From contig CAMBAQ010000026.1 in NCBI GenBank assembly GCA_945863785.1, positions 1 to 15,389 on the forward strand: a stretch of DNA of 15,389 nt. Direction: 5' to 3'. Shown piece after piece: positions 7,698 to 15,301 of the stretch (positions are counted from its first letter, which is position 1; each line of letters begins with the position of its first letter). The notes beneath the pieces are model-generated. The model saw nothing but the letters and a program-made list of their open reading frames with translations. It had not been told where the DNA came from and did no database searches. Origin of the DNA: Chthoniobacter flavus. GTDB taxonomy: Bacteria; Verrucomicrobiota; Verrucomicrobiia; Chthoniobacterales; Terrimicrobiaceae. Position numbers and translations under genes: made by a program.

Positions 7698-8888
7698 TCA
7701 GGCGATCGATGGAATAGAAACGGCGACGTCCGTATCTGCGGAATAGTCGACGCCATCGAGACCGAATCCGAAAAGCTTGAGGAAGTTCGCTTGATAACCC
7801 GCAAAATCCGCCAACTCAGCGAAGTTTTCGGTCGTCACGGCGTTCCAGCGTTCGCTGATGAGGCTTTGGACACCTTCAGCCATTTCCCAGTCATCCAAGC
7901 GGATTCGCCCAGCCTCGTCGGGTTGGGGATTTCCGTTGGTGAGACGATCACGGAAGAGGCGATCCATTTGCTCGATGCATTCTTCATGCGACCCAGCGGC
8001 TTTCATGATTTTGTAGAGAAGAGAAATATAGAGAGGAACGACCGGAATCGCAGAACTGGCCTGCGTCACGAGCGCCTTGTTCACGGAAATCCAAGCCTTA
8101 CCACTAAGCGGCGCGAGCTTTTGATCGAGGGCCTTCTGCGCGCGCTCGAGATCTAGTTTCGCTTGGCCAATTGTGCCGTTCTTGTAGATCGGCCAAGTGA
8201 GCACGGGTCCGATGTAGGAATAAGCGAGCGTCTGAACTCCAGGCGCAAGAGCGTTTGCCGATGCAAGGGATTCCATCCACATCTCCCAATCCTCGCCACC
8301 CATCACCGACACAGTTTGAGCGATTTCATCCTCGTTGGCCGGATCGATGGTGATCTCATTCACGACCCCATTGCCGGTGTTAAGGTTTTTATTGGTGTAA
8401 GATTCGCCAATCGGCTTGAGAACAGATTTCAAAACTTCCTCGGTTTTAGGATGCGTGCGACGTGGGGAAGCGAGGCTGTAAATCACACAGTCCACTTGTC
8501 CGAGATCTTTCTTGATGGCGGCAATAACCTCCGTCTTCATGGCATCCGAAAAGGCATCGCCATTGAACGAGCGAGCGTAGAGCCCAGCAGCGGCGGCTTC
8601 GCGCTCGAAGGCGGCGGAGTTATACCATCCGGCTGTCGCAGTGCGGTCGCCCTCGCTTGCTCTCTCGAAGAAAACGCCGACCGTGGCAGCATTCGAGCCG
8701 AACGCGGCTGCGATACGAGAAGCAAGGCCATAGCCGGTGGAAGACCCGATCACGAGCACCTTCTTAGGCCCGTTGGCGATCGGCCCGCGGCTTTTCACCA
8801 CGGCAATTTGTTCAGCGACATGTTTCGCGCATCCTTCCGGATGAGCTGTGGTGCAAATAAATCCACGGATTTTGGGAGCGACAACCAT
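7698..8888 (-). CDS. fabV: Enoyl-[acyl-carrier-protein] reductase (NADH), FabV/TER family
   Basis: This enzyme reduces trans-2-enoyl-ACP (or enoyl-CoA) with NADH, the last step of each fatty acid elongation cycle. FabV is the enoyl reductase type naturally insensitive to triclosan. I chose the ATG at 8888 over one 13 codons upstream: MVVAPKIRGFICTTAHP matches the family N-terminus, GAGG lies just before it, and the resulting 396 residues put the catalytic residues at the family's standard numbers. These are Tyr53 (SSTGYG), Tyr235 and Lys244 (Y-X8-K in IYKNGTIGQAK). Glu75 in FFER sits at the position reported to favour NADH. The gene follows nth on the same strand after an 80-base gap with no clear promoter or terminator. 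FabV and the close trans-2-enoyl-CoA reductases cannot be told apart with certainty by eye. Confidence 0.95.
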   Translation of the reverse strand: MVVAPKIRGFICTTAHPEGCAKHVAEQIAVVKSRGPIANGPKKVLVIGSSTGYGLASRIAAAFGSNAATVGVFFERASEGDRTATAGWYNSAAFEREAAAAGLYARSFNGDAFSDAMKTEVIAAIKKDLGQVDCVIYSLASPRRTHPKTEEVLKSVLKPIGESYTNKNLNTGNGVVNEITIDPANEDEIAQTVSVMGGEDWEMWMESLASANALAPGVQTLAYSYIGPVLTWPIYKNGTIGQAKLDLERAQKALDQKLAPLSGKAWISVNKALVTQASSAIPVVPLYISLLYKIMKAAGSHEECIEQMDRLFRDRLTNGNPQPDEAGRIRLDDWEMAEGVQSLISERWNAVTTENFAELADFAGYQANFLKLFGFGLDGVDYSADTDVAVSIPSIA

Positions 8889-8892
8889 AAGA

Positions 8893-8896
8893 CCTC
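8893..8896 (-). promoter_or_regulatory. fabV: Shine-Dalgarno sequence deciding the fabV start
   Basis: On the minus strand the sequence reads GAGG, four bases before the ATG at 8888. It is the only recognisable Shine-Dalgarno match close to a start codon in this window. It supports the shorter FabV over a start at 8927. Confidence 0.6.
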
Positions 8897-8968
8897 GGAT
8901 TGTGACCACTGGAATGCAAACGCTCAACTTTTTTGTTCAATACCGAATCGCAAAGCGGGCCCGGCTCT

Positions 8969-9601
8969 TTAAACTTTTGCCGAGGGGCAAATATCATTCA
9001 ACTCACACTGGGCACAATCGGGCTTGCGAGCGGGACACCGACGCCGACCGTGAAAGATGAGGCAGTGGCTGAAATCGGTCCAGAACGGACGGGGAAAAAG
9101 TTTGATGAGATCCTGCTCGATGCGAATCGGGTCCGTGAATTTCGTGAGGCCTAAGCGCTGGGACAAGCGAGAGACATGCGTGTCCACAACGATCCCTTCG
9201 TTTTTAGAAAACGCGTTTCCGAGAACAACATTCGCGGTCTTGCGTCCGACACCAGGGAGAGCCGCGAGCGATTCCAATGTGGATGGCACTTCACCGCTAT
9301 GCCTTTCCAGTAAAGCCGCGCCCATGGCTCGGATATTTTTGGATTTGTTGCGGTAAAACCCTGTTGAGTGAATCAACTCCTCCATTTCATCCTGCGAAAT
9401 GGTGGCGTAGTCGGATGCGCTCGGGCAGCGACGAAAGAGGGCTGGGGTCACCATATTGACCCGCTTATCGGTGCACTGAGCAGAAAGAATCGTCGCAACC
9501 AGCAATTCCAGTGGACTGGAATAGACTAGCTCGCAGTGGGCATCTGGGTAGATGACCGGGAGGCGCTTGAGAAGCTCCGCCGCGCGCTCCCTTTTGTTCA
9601 C
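8969..9601 (-). CDS. nth: Endonuclease III, DNA glycosylase/AP lyase
   Basis: A base-excision repair enzyme that removes oxidised pyrimidines and cleaves the abasic site. At 210 residues it has the classical length. The helix-hairpin-helix LPGVGRKTANVVL (115-127) contains catalytic Lys121, and Asp140 sits in VVDTH. The C-terminal [4Fe-4S] motif C-X6-C-X2-C-X5-C is complete (Cys189, 196, 199, 205). SAQCTD (40-45) is the expected substrate-side motif. The start codon is GTG, overlapping the TGA stop of the upstream TPR gene as GTGA. MNKRERAAELLKRL aligns well with the N-terminus of E. coli Nth, supporting this start. No Shine-Dalgarno sequence precedes it, so translation is probably coupled to the TPR gene. 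That partner has no obvious link to DNA repair. Confidence 0.97.
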   Translation of the reverse strand: MNKRERAAELLKRLPVIYPDAHCELVYSSPLELLVATILSAQCTDKRVNMVTPALFRRCPSASDYATISQDEMEELIHSTGFYRNKSKNIRAMGAALLERHSGEVPSTLESLAALPGVGRKTANVVLGNAFSKNEGIVVDTHVSRLSQRLGLTKFTDPIRIEQDLIKLFPRPFWTDFSHCLIFHGRRRCPARKPDCAQCELNDICPSAKV

Positions 9602-12600
9602 GATCCAGCGAGGGCTTGAACGCGCTCCTTGGCTTTGGGAGCGATTTTGTCGCTCGGAAAGTCCTTCACGATTTGCTCATACGAAGCCTTGGCTCGGCCA
9701 AGTTGCTGAGCTTTGAACTTCGGATCGGCGCTGGCGGCCGCCTGTTGCTCCATGAGTTGAGCCCCTTCCCAGAGACCAGGAACAGCTGCGGCTGGAACGC
9801 CTGAGTAGAATTGAGGAATCTTCATGAAGAAGTCGACCGCCGAGGCGCGGCTTTCCTCCTTTTTCTTAGGATCCGATTCCTTCTCGGACTTGTCCTTCAT
9901 GATGTAGCCGTAGAGGAGGAAGGAATTCGCGCGTAGCTCGGCCGTGGCATTCTGAGCGCGGATGATTGTTCCAAGCAGCTTGATCGCATCGTCAGCCTTA
10001 TTCTCAGCGCGGAGGGACTGGGCAATACCATAATTGGCCTCCAGCACTTTGGGTGACCACGCGTAAAGTGTCTTCAGCTGTTCAAAAAGCTTACCGGCTT
10101 CAATCGTTTGCTTACGCTCCTGCGCAACGCGCCCCATACCGAAGAGGGCCGTAGCCTGAGCTTCCTGAACGATCGTCGGAGCGGTATTTGGCTTGGCGCC
10201 TTCAGGAATCGGATAATCAGCTGCCAATTTTTCAAAGACAGCTTGAGCCTCGTCCACCTTGCCGCTTTCAGCGAGAGCCAGTCCATAGATGTCGAGATCC
10301 TTGGGGCTATAAACCACAGAAGCATTGTAAGCTTCGTTCATCTTAGTAAGTGCGCGTGGCTTGTCTTTTTCGGAGATAAATCCAGCGAGCGCGAAGAGAA
10401 TCTTGCTCTTCGCGGCAGGATCCGACGTTTTGCCCGCGACTTCTTGGAAGTACGTTTCCACATCAGCGTCCGTTTTCAACGAAGAACGAAGCAAGGCACG
10501 TTGGCTCGTTAGAAGCGATTGCAACCCTGCCACGATGTCCGCACTCTGCGGGTAATTCGCTATCAACTTCTCCAATGAAGCAATCGAGGCATCGATGGCC
10601 GTTTTCCACTTTTCACGATCCTCAGGCTTGAGTGAGCTGTAATTTGTGGCCAAGCGGTCAGCTTGGGCACGCTGGAGATCGGCGATCTTCACCAATGAAC
10701 CAGATGCGTTCGGGTTTTCAGGATACTTTTCGACAAGTTCCGAGTAAGCGGCCATCGCATCGTCGGGCTTTCCTCCCGCAATAGAGTTCTGCGCGATGCT
10801 GCTGTAAGCGAAGAAAATCTTATCATCCTTCGGGTATTTCTCGATGAATTCGCGCATCAACTTCATGACCTCGTCAGGCTTTTGTGCGGCTGCAAAAACC
10901 TGTGCGCGGGAGAAGTAGGTGTATGGAGCCGGGGAAGAATCAGGGAATTTCTCGACAACCTGCGCGAGTGTCGCTACGCCAGCGTCTTTTTGTCCGTTGG
11001 CGATCTGCGCGTTGCCCAAGGCATAGGTAGCAAGCGGAAGAAGCGCGTGGTCTGCATTGTCTTTGATGAAAGCCTCAAAAACTGGCGCGGCACTGGCATT
11101 GTCCCCCTTTTGTTGCATACAAGCGGCAACCCAGTATCCCGATTCAATGCCCTGCGGGGTATCGCCATACTTTTCTTTAGTCGCCTTAAAAGCTGCAAGG
11201 GCCTCATCCCAACGTGCCGTATCGCGGTAAATATTCGCAATTCCGTATTGCGCGATGAGTCCGATATCGGGGGTCGGATTTTGCGCGAGTGTGTCGGTGA
11301 AAGTCTTGAGCGCCTCGTCGTATTTTTTGAGAGCCACTTGGGCTTGAGCTTTTTGCGCAACGGATAGTCCCGACAAACGTCCCTTCGGATATTGCTGGAT
11401 GGATTCGTCAAAAAAGCGGATGGATTCCTCGTTCTTTCCTTGGCTGAGGTAGAGATTGCCAATCAGAAACGGCAGGTTTTCAGCGATCGGCTTGCCTTTG
11501 TAGGAGGCCACAAATTCTTCGTAACCTTTCACAGCCGGCGCCTCGACGCCCTGCACGGCGTAGCCCATCGTCTTGTAGTAAAGCGCACGCATCTTCTCGT
11601 CTTCGGAAGTCAAAAAAGGCGCTATGTGCGAAATGATCACGCGAGATTCATTGTGCTTTCCGGAATTGAAGAAAATCTCACCCACCTTGAGGAAGGCCGT
11701 TGCTGTTTGATCCGGCTTAGCAGCGATTTCAGAGAGTCTTTTCGCTTCGCGCTCGAGGTCCTTCTCAAGCTTCTTTTTGAGCACCATATTTTTAGCACGA
11801 AGGGCTTCAATTCGCTGAGGGCCAATCAATTTGATTTTTTCCTTTTGCATTTCTTCCACATCCTCTTTGGGAAGAATTGCCAAGTAGAACTCGGCGGCTT
11901 TATTGTAAATGGCCTGCCTCTCCTCCTCGGGACTGAAGGCGCCCCTCATGAAAACGATTTCTCCGAGTTGGTAATTCGCATCGTTCATGAGAACGAGATC
12001 CTTTTTATCGGAAATGATTTTAAGTAAGATATCCTCAGCCCGCTTGGCTACTTCGAGGCCCTTGGCCTTATCTCCACCTTCGCTGGTGAGGATTTGGGCT
12101 GCTTGGGTGGCGAATGTGATGGCTAGCAGATTGTTGGTGGAAGGAATCGAGGGGCTGGACGGGTAGTTCTTAATGTTCAACTCCAAATCTTCGGCCGCTT
12201 TCCCGTATTCCTCGATTTGGAAGTTGCACATGGCGCGTCCATAGATAGTCGACTCTGTTTCTGGGAACTTCGATGGTGGATATTTCGTGATGAAATCCGA
12301 GTAGCTCGAGATCGCCTTCTCATAGGCCGCCTTCCGACCCGCGTCTCCCGCTGGGAGAACCGCGGCTTTGGCGGTGTAAATTTGCGGACGCAGACCATCC
12401 ACAAGCATCACGAGATCGGGCGTCAGCTCCATTCCTTTGGACGTATCATCCAAATTGGTGAGAGCCTTGTCGTATTGGCCAGTGTAAAGCTGGCACGTGG
12501 CGAGCTGGATTCGGCAACTCTGAATCAAAATATCCGTGGGATATCCTTTGACGATTTCTTCGTAGGCTGTTGCAGCACCTGCATAGTCCGCGTTTGCTAA

Positions 12601-12717
12601 AAGCTCGTAGGCCTTTTCGTTTTCAGCGGCAGCGGCGGGCGACTGTGCCTGAACCGAACCAGCGCAGATGAAAGCGGACACCACAAGCGAGAGAGCCCAA
12701 TGGGGGATTTTCTTCAT
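9598..12717 (-). CDS. Large exported tetratricopeptide-repeat protein
   Basis: A 1039-residue protein of unrecognised specific function. I place the start at the ATG at 12717 because it begins a clear Sec signal peptide: MKK, a hydrophobic stretch (about 8-20), and a cleavage site after VQA (24). The frame stays open a further 82 codons upstream, but that extension is polar and covers the divergent promoter region. The mature part is almost entirely helical TPR-like units, for example about 43-60, 465-481, 503-517, 576-592, 615-629, 652-666 and 823-836, many ending in a K(F/Y)P turn (VEKFP, IEKYP, VEKYP). A charged stretch at about 287-335 looks coiled-coil. No transmembrane helix or catalytic motif is seen after the signal. 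It is probably a periplasmic scaffold, loosely like YbgF/BamD-type repeats. It overlaps nth by four bases and diverges from the DUF4870 gene. Confidence 0.88.
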   Translation of the reverse strand: MKKIPHWALSLVVSAFICAGSVQAQSPAAAAENEKAYELLANADYAGAATAYEEIVKGYPTDILIQSCRIQLATCQLYTGQYDKALTNLDDTSKGMELTPDLVMLVDGLRPQIYTAKAAVLPAGDAGRKAAYEKAISSYSDFITKYPPSKFPETESTIYGRAMCNFQIEEYGKAAEDLELNIKNYPSSPSIPSTNNLLAITFATQAAQILTSEGGDKAKGLEVAKRAEDILLKIISDKKDLVLMNDANYQLGEIVFMRGAFSPEEERQAIYNKAAEFYLAILPKEDVEEMQKEKIKLIGPQRIEALRAKNMVLKKKLEKDLEREAKRLSEIAAKPDQTATAFLKVGEIFFNSGKHNESRVIISHIAPFLTSEDEKMRALYYKTMGYAVQGVEAPAVKGYEEFVASYKGKPIAENLPFLIGNLYLSQGKNEESIRFFDESIQQYPKGRLSGLSVAQKAQAQVALKKYDEALKTFTDTLAQNPTPDIGLIAQYGIANIYRDTARWDEALAAFKATKEKYGDTPQGIESGYWVAACMQQKGDNASAAPVFEAFIKDNADHALLPLATYALGNAQIANGQKDAGVATLAQVVEKFPDSSPAPYTYFSRAQVFAAAQKPDEVMKLMREFIEKYPKDDKIFFAYSSIAQNSIAGGKPDDAMAAYSELVEKYPENPNASGSLVKIADLQRAQADRLATNYSSLKPEDREKWKTAIDASIASLEKLIANYPQSADIVAGLQSLLTSQRALLRSSLKTDADVETYFQEVAGKTSDPAAKSKILFALAGFISEKDKPRALTKMNEAYNASVVYSPKDLDIYGLALAESGKVDEAQAVFEKLAADYPIPEGAKPNTAPTIVQEAQATALFGMGRVAQERKQTIEAGKLFEQLKTLYAWSPKVLEANYGIAQSLRAENKADDAIKLLGTIIRAQNATAELRANSFLLYGYIMKDKSEKESDPKKKEESRASAVDFFMKIPQFYSGVPAAAVPGLWEGAQLMEQQAAASADPKFKAQQLGRAKASYEQIVKDFPSDKIAPKAKERVQALAGS

Positions 12718-12745
12718 AAATATGATTTCATGCTTAGCAGATCGT

Positions 12746-12775
12746 TTGACGGCTTTCCATTCGTTTTTTTGTATT
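12746..12775 (+). promoter_or_regulatory. Candidate promoter for the DUF4870 gene in the divergent intergenic region
   Basis: The 111 bases between the divergent starts at 12717 and 12829 contain TTGACG (12746-12751, 5 of 6 to the -35 consensus), an 18-base spacer and TGTATT (12770-12775, 4 of 6 to the -10 consensus). This could serve the plus-strand gene, whose ATG lies 53 bases beyond. I found no equally good promoter for the minus-strand TPR gene, which must nevertheless start in or near this region. The evidence is motif matching only. Confidence 0.27.
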
Positions 12776-12828
12776 TGGGTAGATTGCCTGATCTTGATTT
12801 CCCATCGCCCCACAGCGATCCTTGGAAA

Positions 12829-13233
12829 ATGGAAAATTTCAACGATCCAGGTTCCCATCCACCACCGGTCCCCCCGAAGCCAAGCGGTCCCGACGCGAGA
12901 CAATGGATCACACTCCTGCACATTAGCGCACTCGCCGGGTTGGTGATTGTGGGTTTCGGTCACATTTTGGGTCCGATTCTCATTTGGTTGCTGAAAAAAA
13001 ACGATGTTCCGGGCATGGATGCCGCCGGTCGAGAAGTCCTGAACTACCAGATCTCGTGGAGCCTGTGGTTTTTTATCTGCGGTATGATCGCCTTCCTTGG
13101 TTCTTGTCTCATTGTTCCGATCGCCTTGCCGGTGCTCCTTGTTATTTTCTGGGTTATATTCCTGATCAAGGGCGCCATCTGTGCCAGCAATGGCGAAAAC
13201 TACCGATTCCCACTCACGATTCGCTTCCTATGA
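12829..13233 (+). CDS. DUF4870 domain-containing small membrane protein
   Basis: A 134-residue protein with a proline-rich cytoplasmic-looking N-terminus (PPPVPPKPSGP, about 11-21) and three hydrophobic segments at about 28-55, 76-100 and 101-123. The signature of the domain is clear: a leading tryptophan and histidine (W26, H31), HILGPILIWLLKK (45-57) followed by a short acidic/proline turn, then REVLNYQIS (68-76). The function of DUF4870 proteins is not established. I chose the ATG at 12829 over one at 12700 because the longer version adds 43 non-family residues overlapping the divergent TPR gene start. A weak GGA lies just upstream. It is 68 bases ahead of the epimerase gene in the same direction, so the two may be co-transcribed. 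Confidence 0.87.
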   Translation: MENFNDPGSHPPPVPPKPSGPDARQWITLLHISALAGLVIVGFGHILGPILIWLLKKNDVPGMDAAGREVLNYQISWSLWFFICGMIAFLGSCLIVPIALPVLLVIFWVIFLIKGAICASNGENYRFPLTIRFL

Positions 13234-13301
13234 AAGAGCCGCAAAGAGCCATGCAATTTGAATTTTGGGATACCAACGGAGGCTTGAATTAAAGCTACGA
13301 A

Positions 13302-14171
13302 ATGAAAATCGGAATCATTGGCGCAACGGGATATATCGGATCACACCTCAGCTCCGCTGTGTTGGCGAGCGGCCATGAAGTGGTTGGTTTCTCGAGAAGC
13401 GCCCGCCCAGGTTTTCGACGATTTTCTCAGGATGCCGTTCCGGACTTTTCGGAACTGGATGCCGTTGTGAATCTTGCAGGCGAGCCGATCCTCGGATTAT
13501 GGACACGCCAAAAAAAAGAAAAAATCCTCCGTAGTCGCGTGGAGACGACTCAGCGTGTCATGGAGGGACTGGCGCAGCTTCCAGACGGACCTCGCATCCT
13601 TATCAATACGTCCGCCATCGGTTACTATGGTGACACGGGTGAGAATTGCGTCAGCGAAAACTCACCCGCAGGAACCGGCTTTTTAGCGCAGACCTGCAAA
13701 GCCTGGGAAGACGCAGCACAAGGCCCCGCATCAGGAAACGCAAGGATTGTTCGTCTCCGAGTTGGCTTCGTCACTGGCCCAGGTGGCGCCATGCGATTCG
13801 TACTGCCGCTTTTCAAGATGGGCCTCGGAGGCCGTCTCGGCGATGGGCACCAGTGGATGAGCTGCATCCATGTGGATGATGTTGCTGGCCTGATCCTCTG
13901 GGCGATTGCAAATGAGTCGATCTCTGGCCCTATGAATGCCGTCTGCCCAGAATCTGTTCGGAACACCCAGTTCACTCGGGCTCTTGCACGGGCCGTCCAT
14001 CGTCCAGCCATTTTACCCGCCCCGGCATTCGCTCTCCGTCTCGCACTCGGCGAACTTTCTCACGTCATGCTCGACAGCGTTCGCGTCATTCCCGAGGTAG
14101 CCTTAGCCTCCGGATATCGCTTCCGATTTCCTAAAGTGGAAGCGGGCCTGCAAGCCAGCGTGACTCCATAG
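13302..14171 (+). CDS. TIGR01777-family NAD(P)-dependent epimerase (YfcH/SDR39U1-like)
   Basis: An extended short-chain dehydrogenase/reductase of 289 residues, the usual length. The Rossmann motif GATGYIG is at 7-13, NLAGEPI at 57-63, and the catalytic-side motif SAIGYYGDTG at 104-113. FLAQTCKAWE (127-136) and HQWMSCIHVDDV (183-194) are marks of the TIGR01777/YfcH group rather than of true sugar epimerases. The C-terminal helical part (about 229-289) fits the small family-specific domain. The substrate is unknown; homologues are annotated only as nucleoside-diphosphate-sugar epimerase-like. No Shine-Dalgarno sequence precedes the ATG. It lies 51 bases before fcl, but the resemblance to sugar epimerases is not enough to link the two in one pathway. 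Confidence 0.92.
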   Translation: MKIGIIGATGYIGSHLSSAVLASGHEVVGFSRSARPGFRRFSQDAVPDFSELDAVVNLAGEPILGLWTRQKKEKILRSRVETTQRVMEGLAQLPDGPRILINTSAIGYYGDTGENCVSENSPAGTGFLAQTCKAWEDAAQGPASGNARIVRLRVGFVTGPGGAMRFVLPLFKMGLGGRLGDGHQWMSCIHVDDVAGLILWAIANESISGPMNAVCPESVRNTQFTRALARAVHRPAILPAPAFALRLALGELSHVMLDSVRVIPEVALASGYRFRFPKVEAGLQASVTP

Positions 14172-14206
14172 ACCCGAAGCATTTCTTCCCATGCCGAAGC
14201 TCACTC

Positions 14207-14212
14207 TATTAA
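14207..14212 (+). promoter_or_regulatory. fcl: Possible -10 element before fcl
   Basis: TATTAA (4 of 6 to the -10 consensus) lies exactly 10 bases before the fcl ATG, the same spacing as TATAAA before the E1 alpha gene. No Shine-Dalgarno sequence is present, so a near-leaderless transcript is possible. I see no convincing -35 element. Confidence 0.2.
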
Positions 14213-14222
14213 ATCCGCACGC

Positions 14223-15152
14223 ATGAACAAGGAGTCGAAAATCTTCATTGCTGGACACCGCGGCATGGTCGGGAGCGCGATCGTTCGCCGACTCGAAGCG
14301 GAGGGCTTCACCCAAATCCTCAGTCGCACTCGCTCCGACCTCGACCTTCTCGATCGCACCTCCGTGCGTCGTTTTTTTGAAACCGAACGCCCGGACATCG
14401 TAGTGGATTCAGCCGCGCGGGTCGGTGGCATCGTGGCCAATTCCGAAAACCCCGTGGAATTTCTCGTCGAGAACCTCACAATCCAGAACAACATCATCCA
14501 AGCCGCTGCGGACTGCGGTGTGGCCAAGCTCCTCTTTCTCGGCAGTTCCTGTATTTATCCGAAACTCGCCCCGCAACCGATCAGCGAGGATTCGCTTCTC
14601 ACCGGTCCGCTGGAACCCACAAACGATGCCTATGCGCTAGCCAAAATCGCCGGCATCAAACTCTGCCAAGCCTACGCGAAGCAATACGGCAAAAACTTCA
14701 TCTCGGGCATGCCGACGAACCTCTACGGTCCGAATGACAATTTCGACCTCCACTCCTCGCATGTCCTCCCCGCGCTCATCCGCAAGGTTCACCAAGCCAA
14801 AACCAGCGGCGCCCGCACCGTTTCCGTCTGGGGCTCAGGTTCGCCACGCAGGGAATTCCTACACGTCGATGACCTAGCTGACGCCTGTCTCTTCCTTCTC
14901 AAAAATTATGACTCCCCCGAGATTGTGAACATCGGTTGCGGGGAGGATTTTACCATTCGTGAACTCGCGGAGATGGTTTGCGAGACGGTTGGATTTGAAG
15001 GCGATCTCGAGTTCGATAAATCAAAACCGGATGGCACCCCGCGCAAACTTCTCAACATCGAAAAACTCCGCTCCCTCGGATGGAGTCCTCGCATCCCGCT
15101 TCGCGAAGGCATTCTCGACGCCTACACGTGGTTTCTGCAGTCGGCGCGCTAG
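14223..15152 (+). CDS. fcl: GDP-L-fucose synthase
   Basis: An NADPH-dependent epimerase/reductase that converts GDP-4-keto-6-deoxy-D-mannose to GDP-L-fucose for surface polysaccharides or glycoproteins. The 309 residues match the family. GHRGMVGS (11-18) is the family-specific Rossmann loop, and GSSCIYPK (107-114) supplies Ser108 and Cys110. YALAK (137-141) gives the Tyr137/Lys141 pair, and His180 follows in HSSH. These sit one position later than the corresponding residues of the E. coli enzyme. TNLYGPNDNFD (165-175) and REFLHVDDLADA (210-221) are further family signatures. The preceding step, GDP-mannose 4,6-dehydratase (gmd), is not in the window, nor are glycosyltransferases, so the gene stands apart from a visible glycan cluster. 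Confidence 0.96.
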   Translation: MNKESKIFIAGHRGMVGSAIVRRLEAEGFTQILSRTRSDLDLLDRTSVRRFFETERPDIVVDSAARVGGIVANSENPVEFLVENLTIQNNIIQAAADCGVAKLLFLGSSCIYPKLAPQPISEDSLLTGPLEPTNDAYALAKIAGIKLCQAYAKQYGKNFISGMPTNLYGPNDNFDLHSSHVLPALIRKVHQAKTSGARTVSVWGSGSPRREFLHVDDLADACLFLLKNYDSPEIVNIGCGEDFTIRELAEMVCETVGFEGDLEFDKSKPDGTPRKLLNIEKLRSLGWSPRIPLREGILDAYTWFLQSAR

Positions 15153-15245
15153 CGAGCAATTATCTCGAATCCCAAAGAAGCTTGTCCCGCAAACCGGAGT
15201 GCGAGTGCGTGACCGAATAAAAGCGCACCCAGCCCCCTGTTGTCT

Positions 15246-15289
15246 AAAACTCCGTACTCCCGTTAATCCTGCTACTCCTGTAATCCTGT
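15246..15289. repeat. Degenerate tandem repeat of about 9-base units (TAATCCTGT-like)
   Basis: Four units stand in a row: TACTCCCGT (15255-15263), TAATCCTGC (15264-15272), TACTCCTG (15273-15280) and TAATCCTGT (15281-15289), preceded by a weaker one (15246-15254). TACTCC and TAATCC units alternate, so the array can be read as two copies of a 17-18 base unit agreeing at 15 of 17 aligned positions. It lies 93 bases after the fcl stop and 12 bases beyond the stop of a possible minus-strand gene. ACTCCTG at 15274-15280 is also inverted perfectly as CAGGAGT at 15303-15309. The rest of the 15153-15301 gap shows nothing I can name. Confidence 0.7.
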
Positions 15290-15301
15290 CTCAAATTCGC
15301 T

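Noticed and set aside
8889..8927. 13-codon longer FabV start
   Set aside because: It shifts the catalytic residues off their standard family numbering, and the GAGG site favours the ATG at 8888.
8956..8963. CGGGCCCG palindrome between nth and fabV as an operator or terminator
   Set aside because: Eight-base GC palindromes are common at this composition, and there is no loop, T tract or second copy.
8163..8972. 269-codon plus-strand open frame opposite fabV
   Set aside because: It is the antisense shadow of a well-conserved gene, with low-complexity, non-protein-like composition and no family match.
11392..12027. 211-codon plus-strand open frame opposite the TPR gene
   Set aside because: It is antisense to TPR repeats. 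Phe/Leu/His richness is expected from reading Lys/Glu/Ala codons backwards.
12718..12963. 82-codon N-terminal extension of the TPR protein (start at 12963)
   Set aside because: It would bury a clear signal peptide, would overlap the divergent DUF4870 gene, and reads as non-conserved polar sequence.
13302..15152. Epimerase plus GDP-fucose synthase as a glycan biosynthesis cluster
   Set aside because: The first protein belongs to the TIGR01777 group with no known nucleotide-sugar role, and no glycosyltransferase or gmd gene is present.
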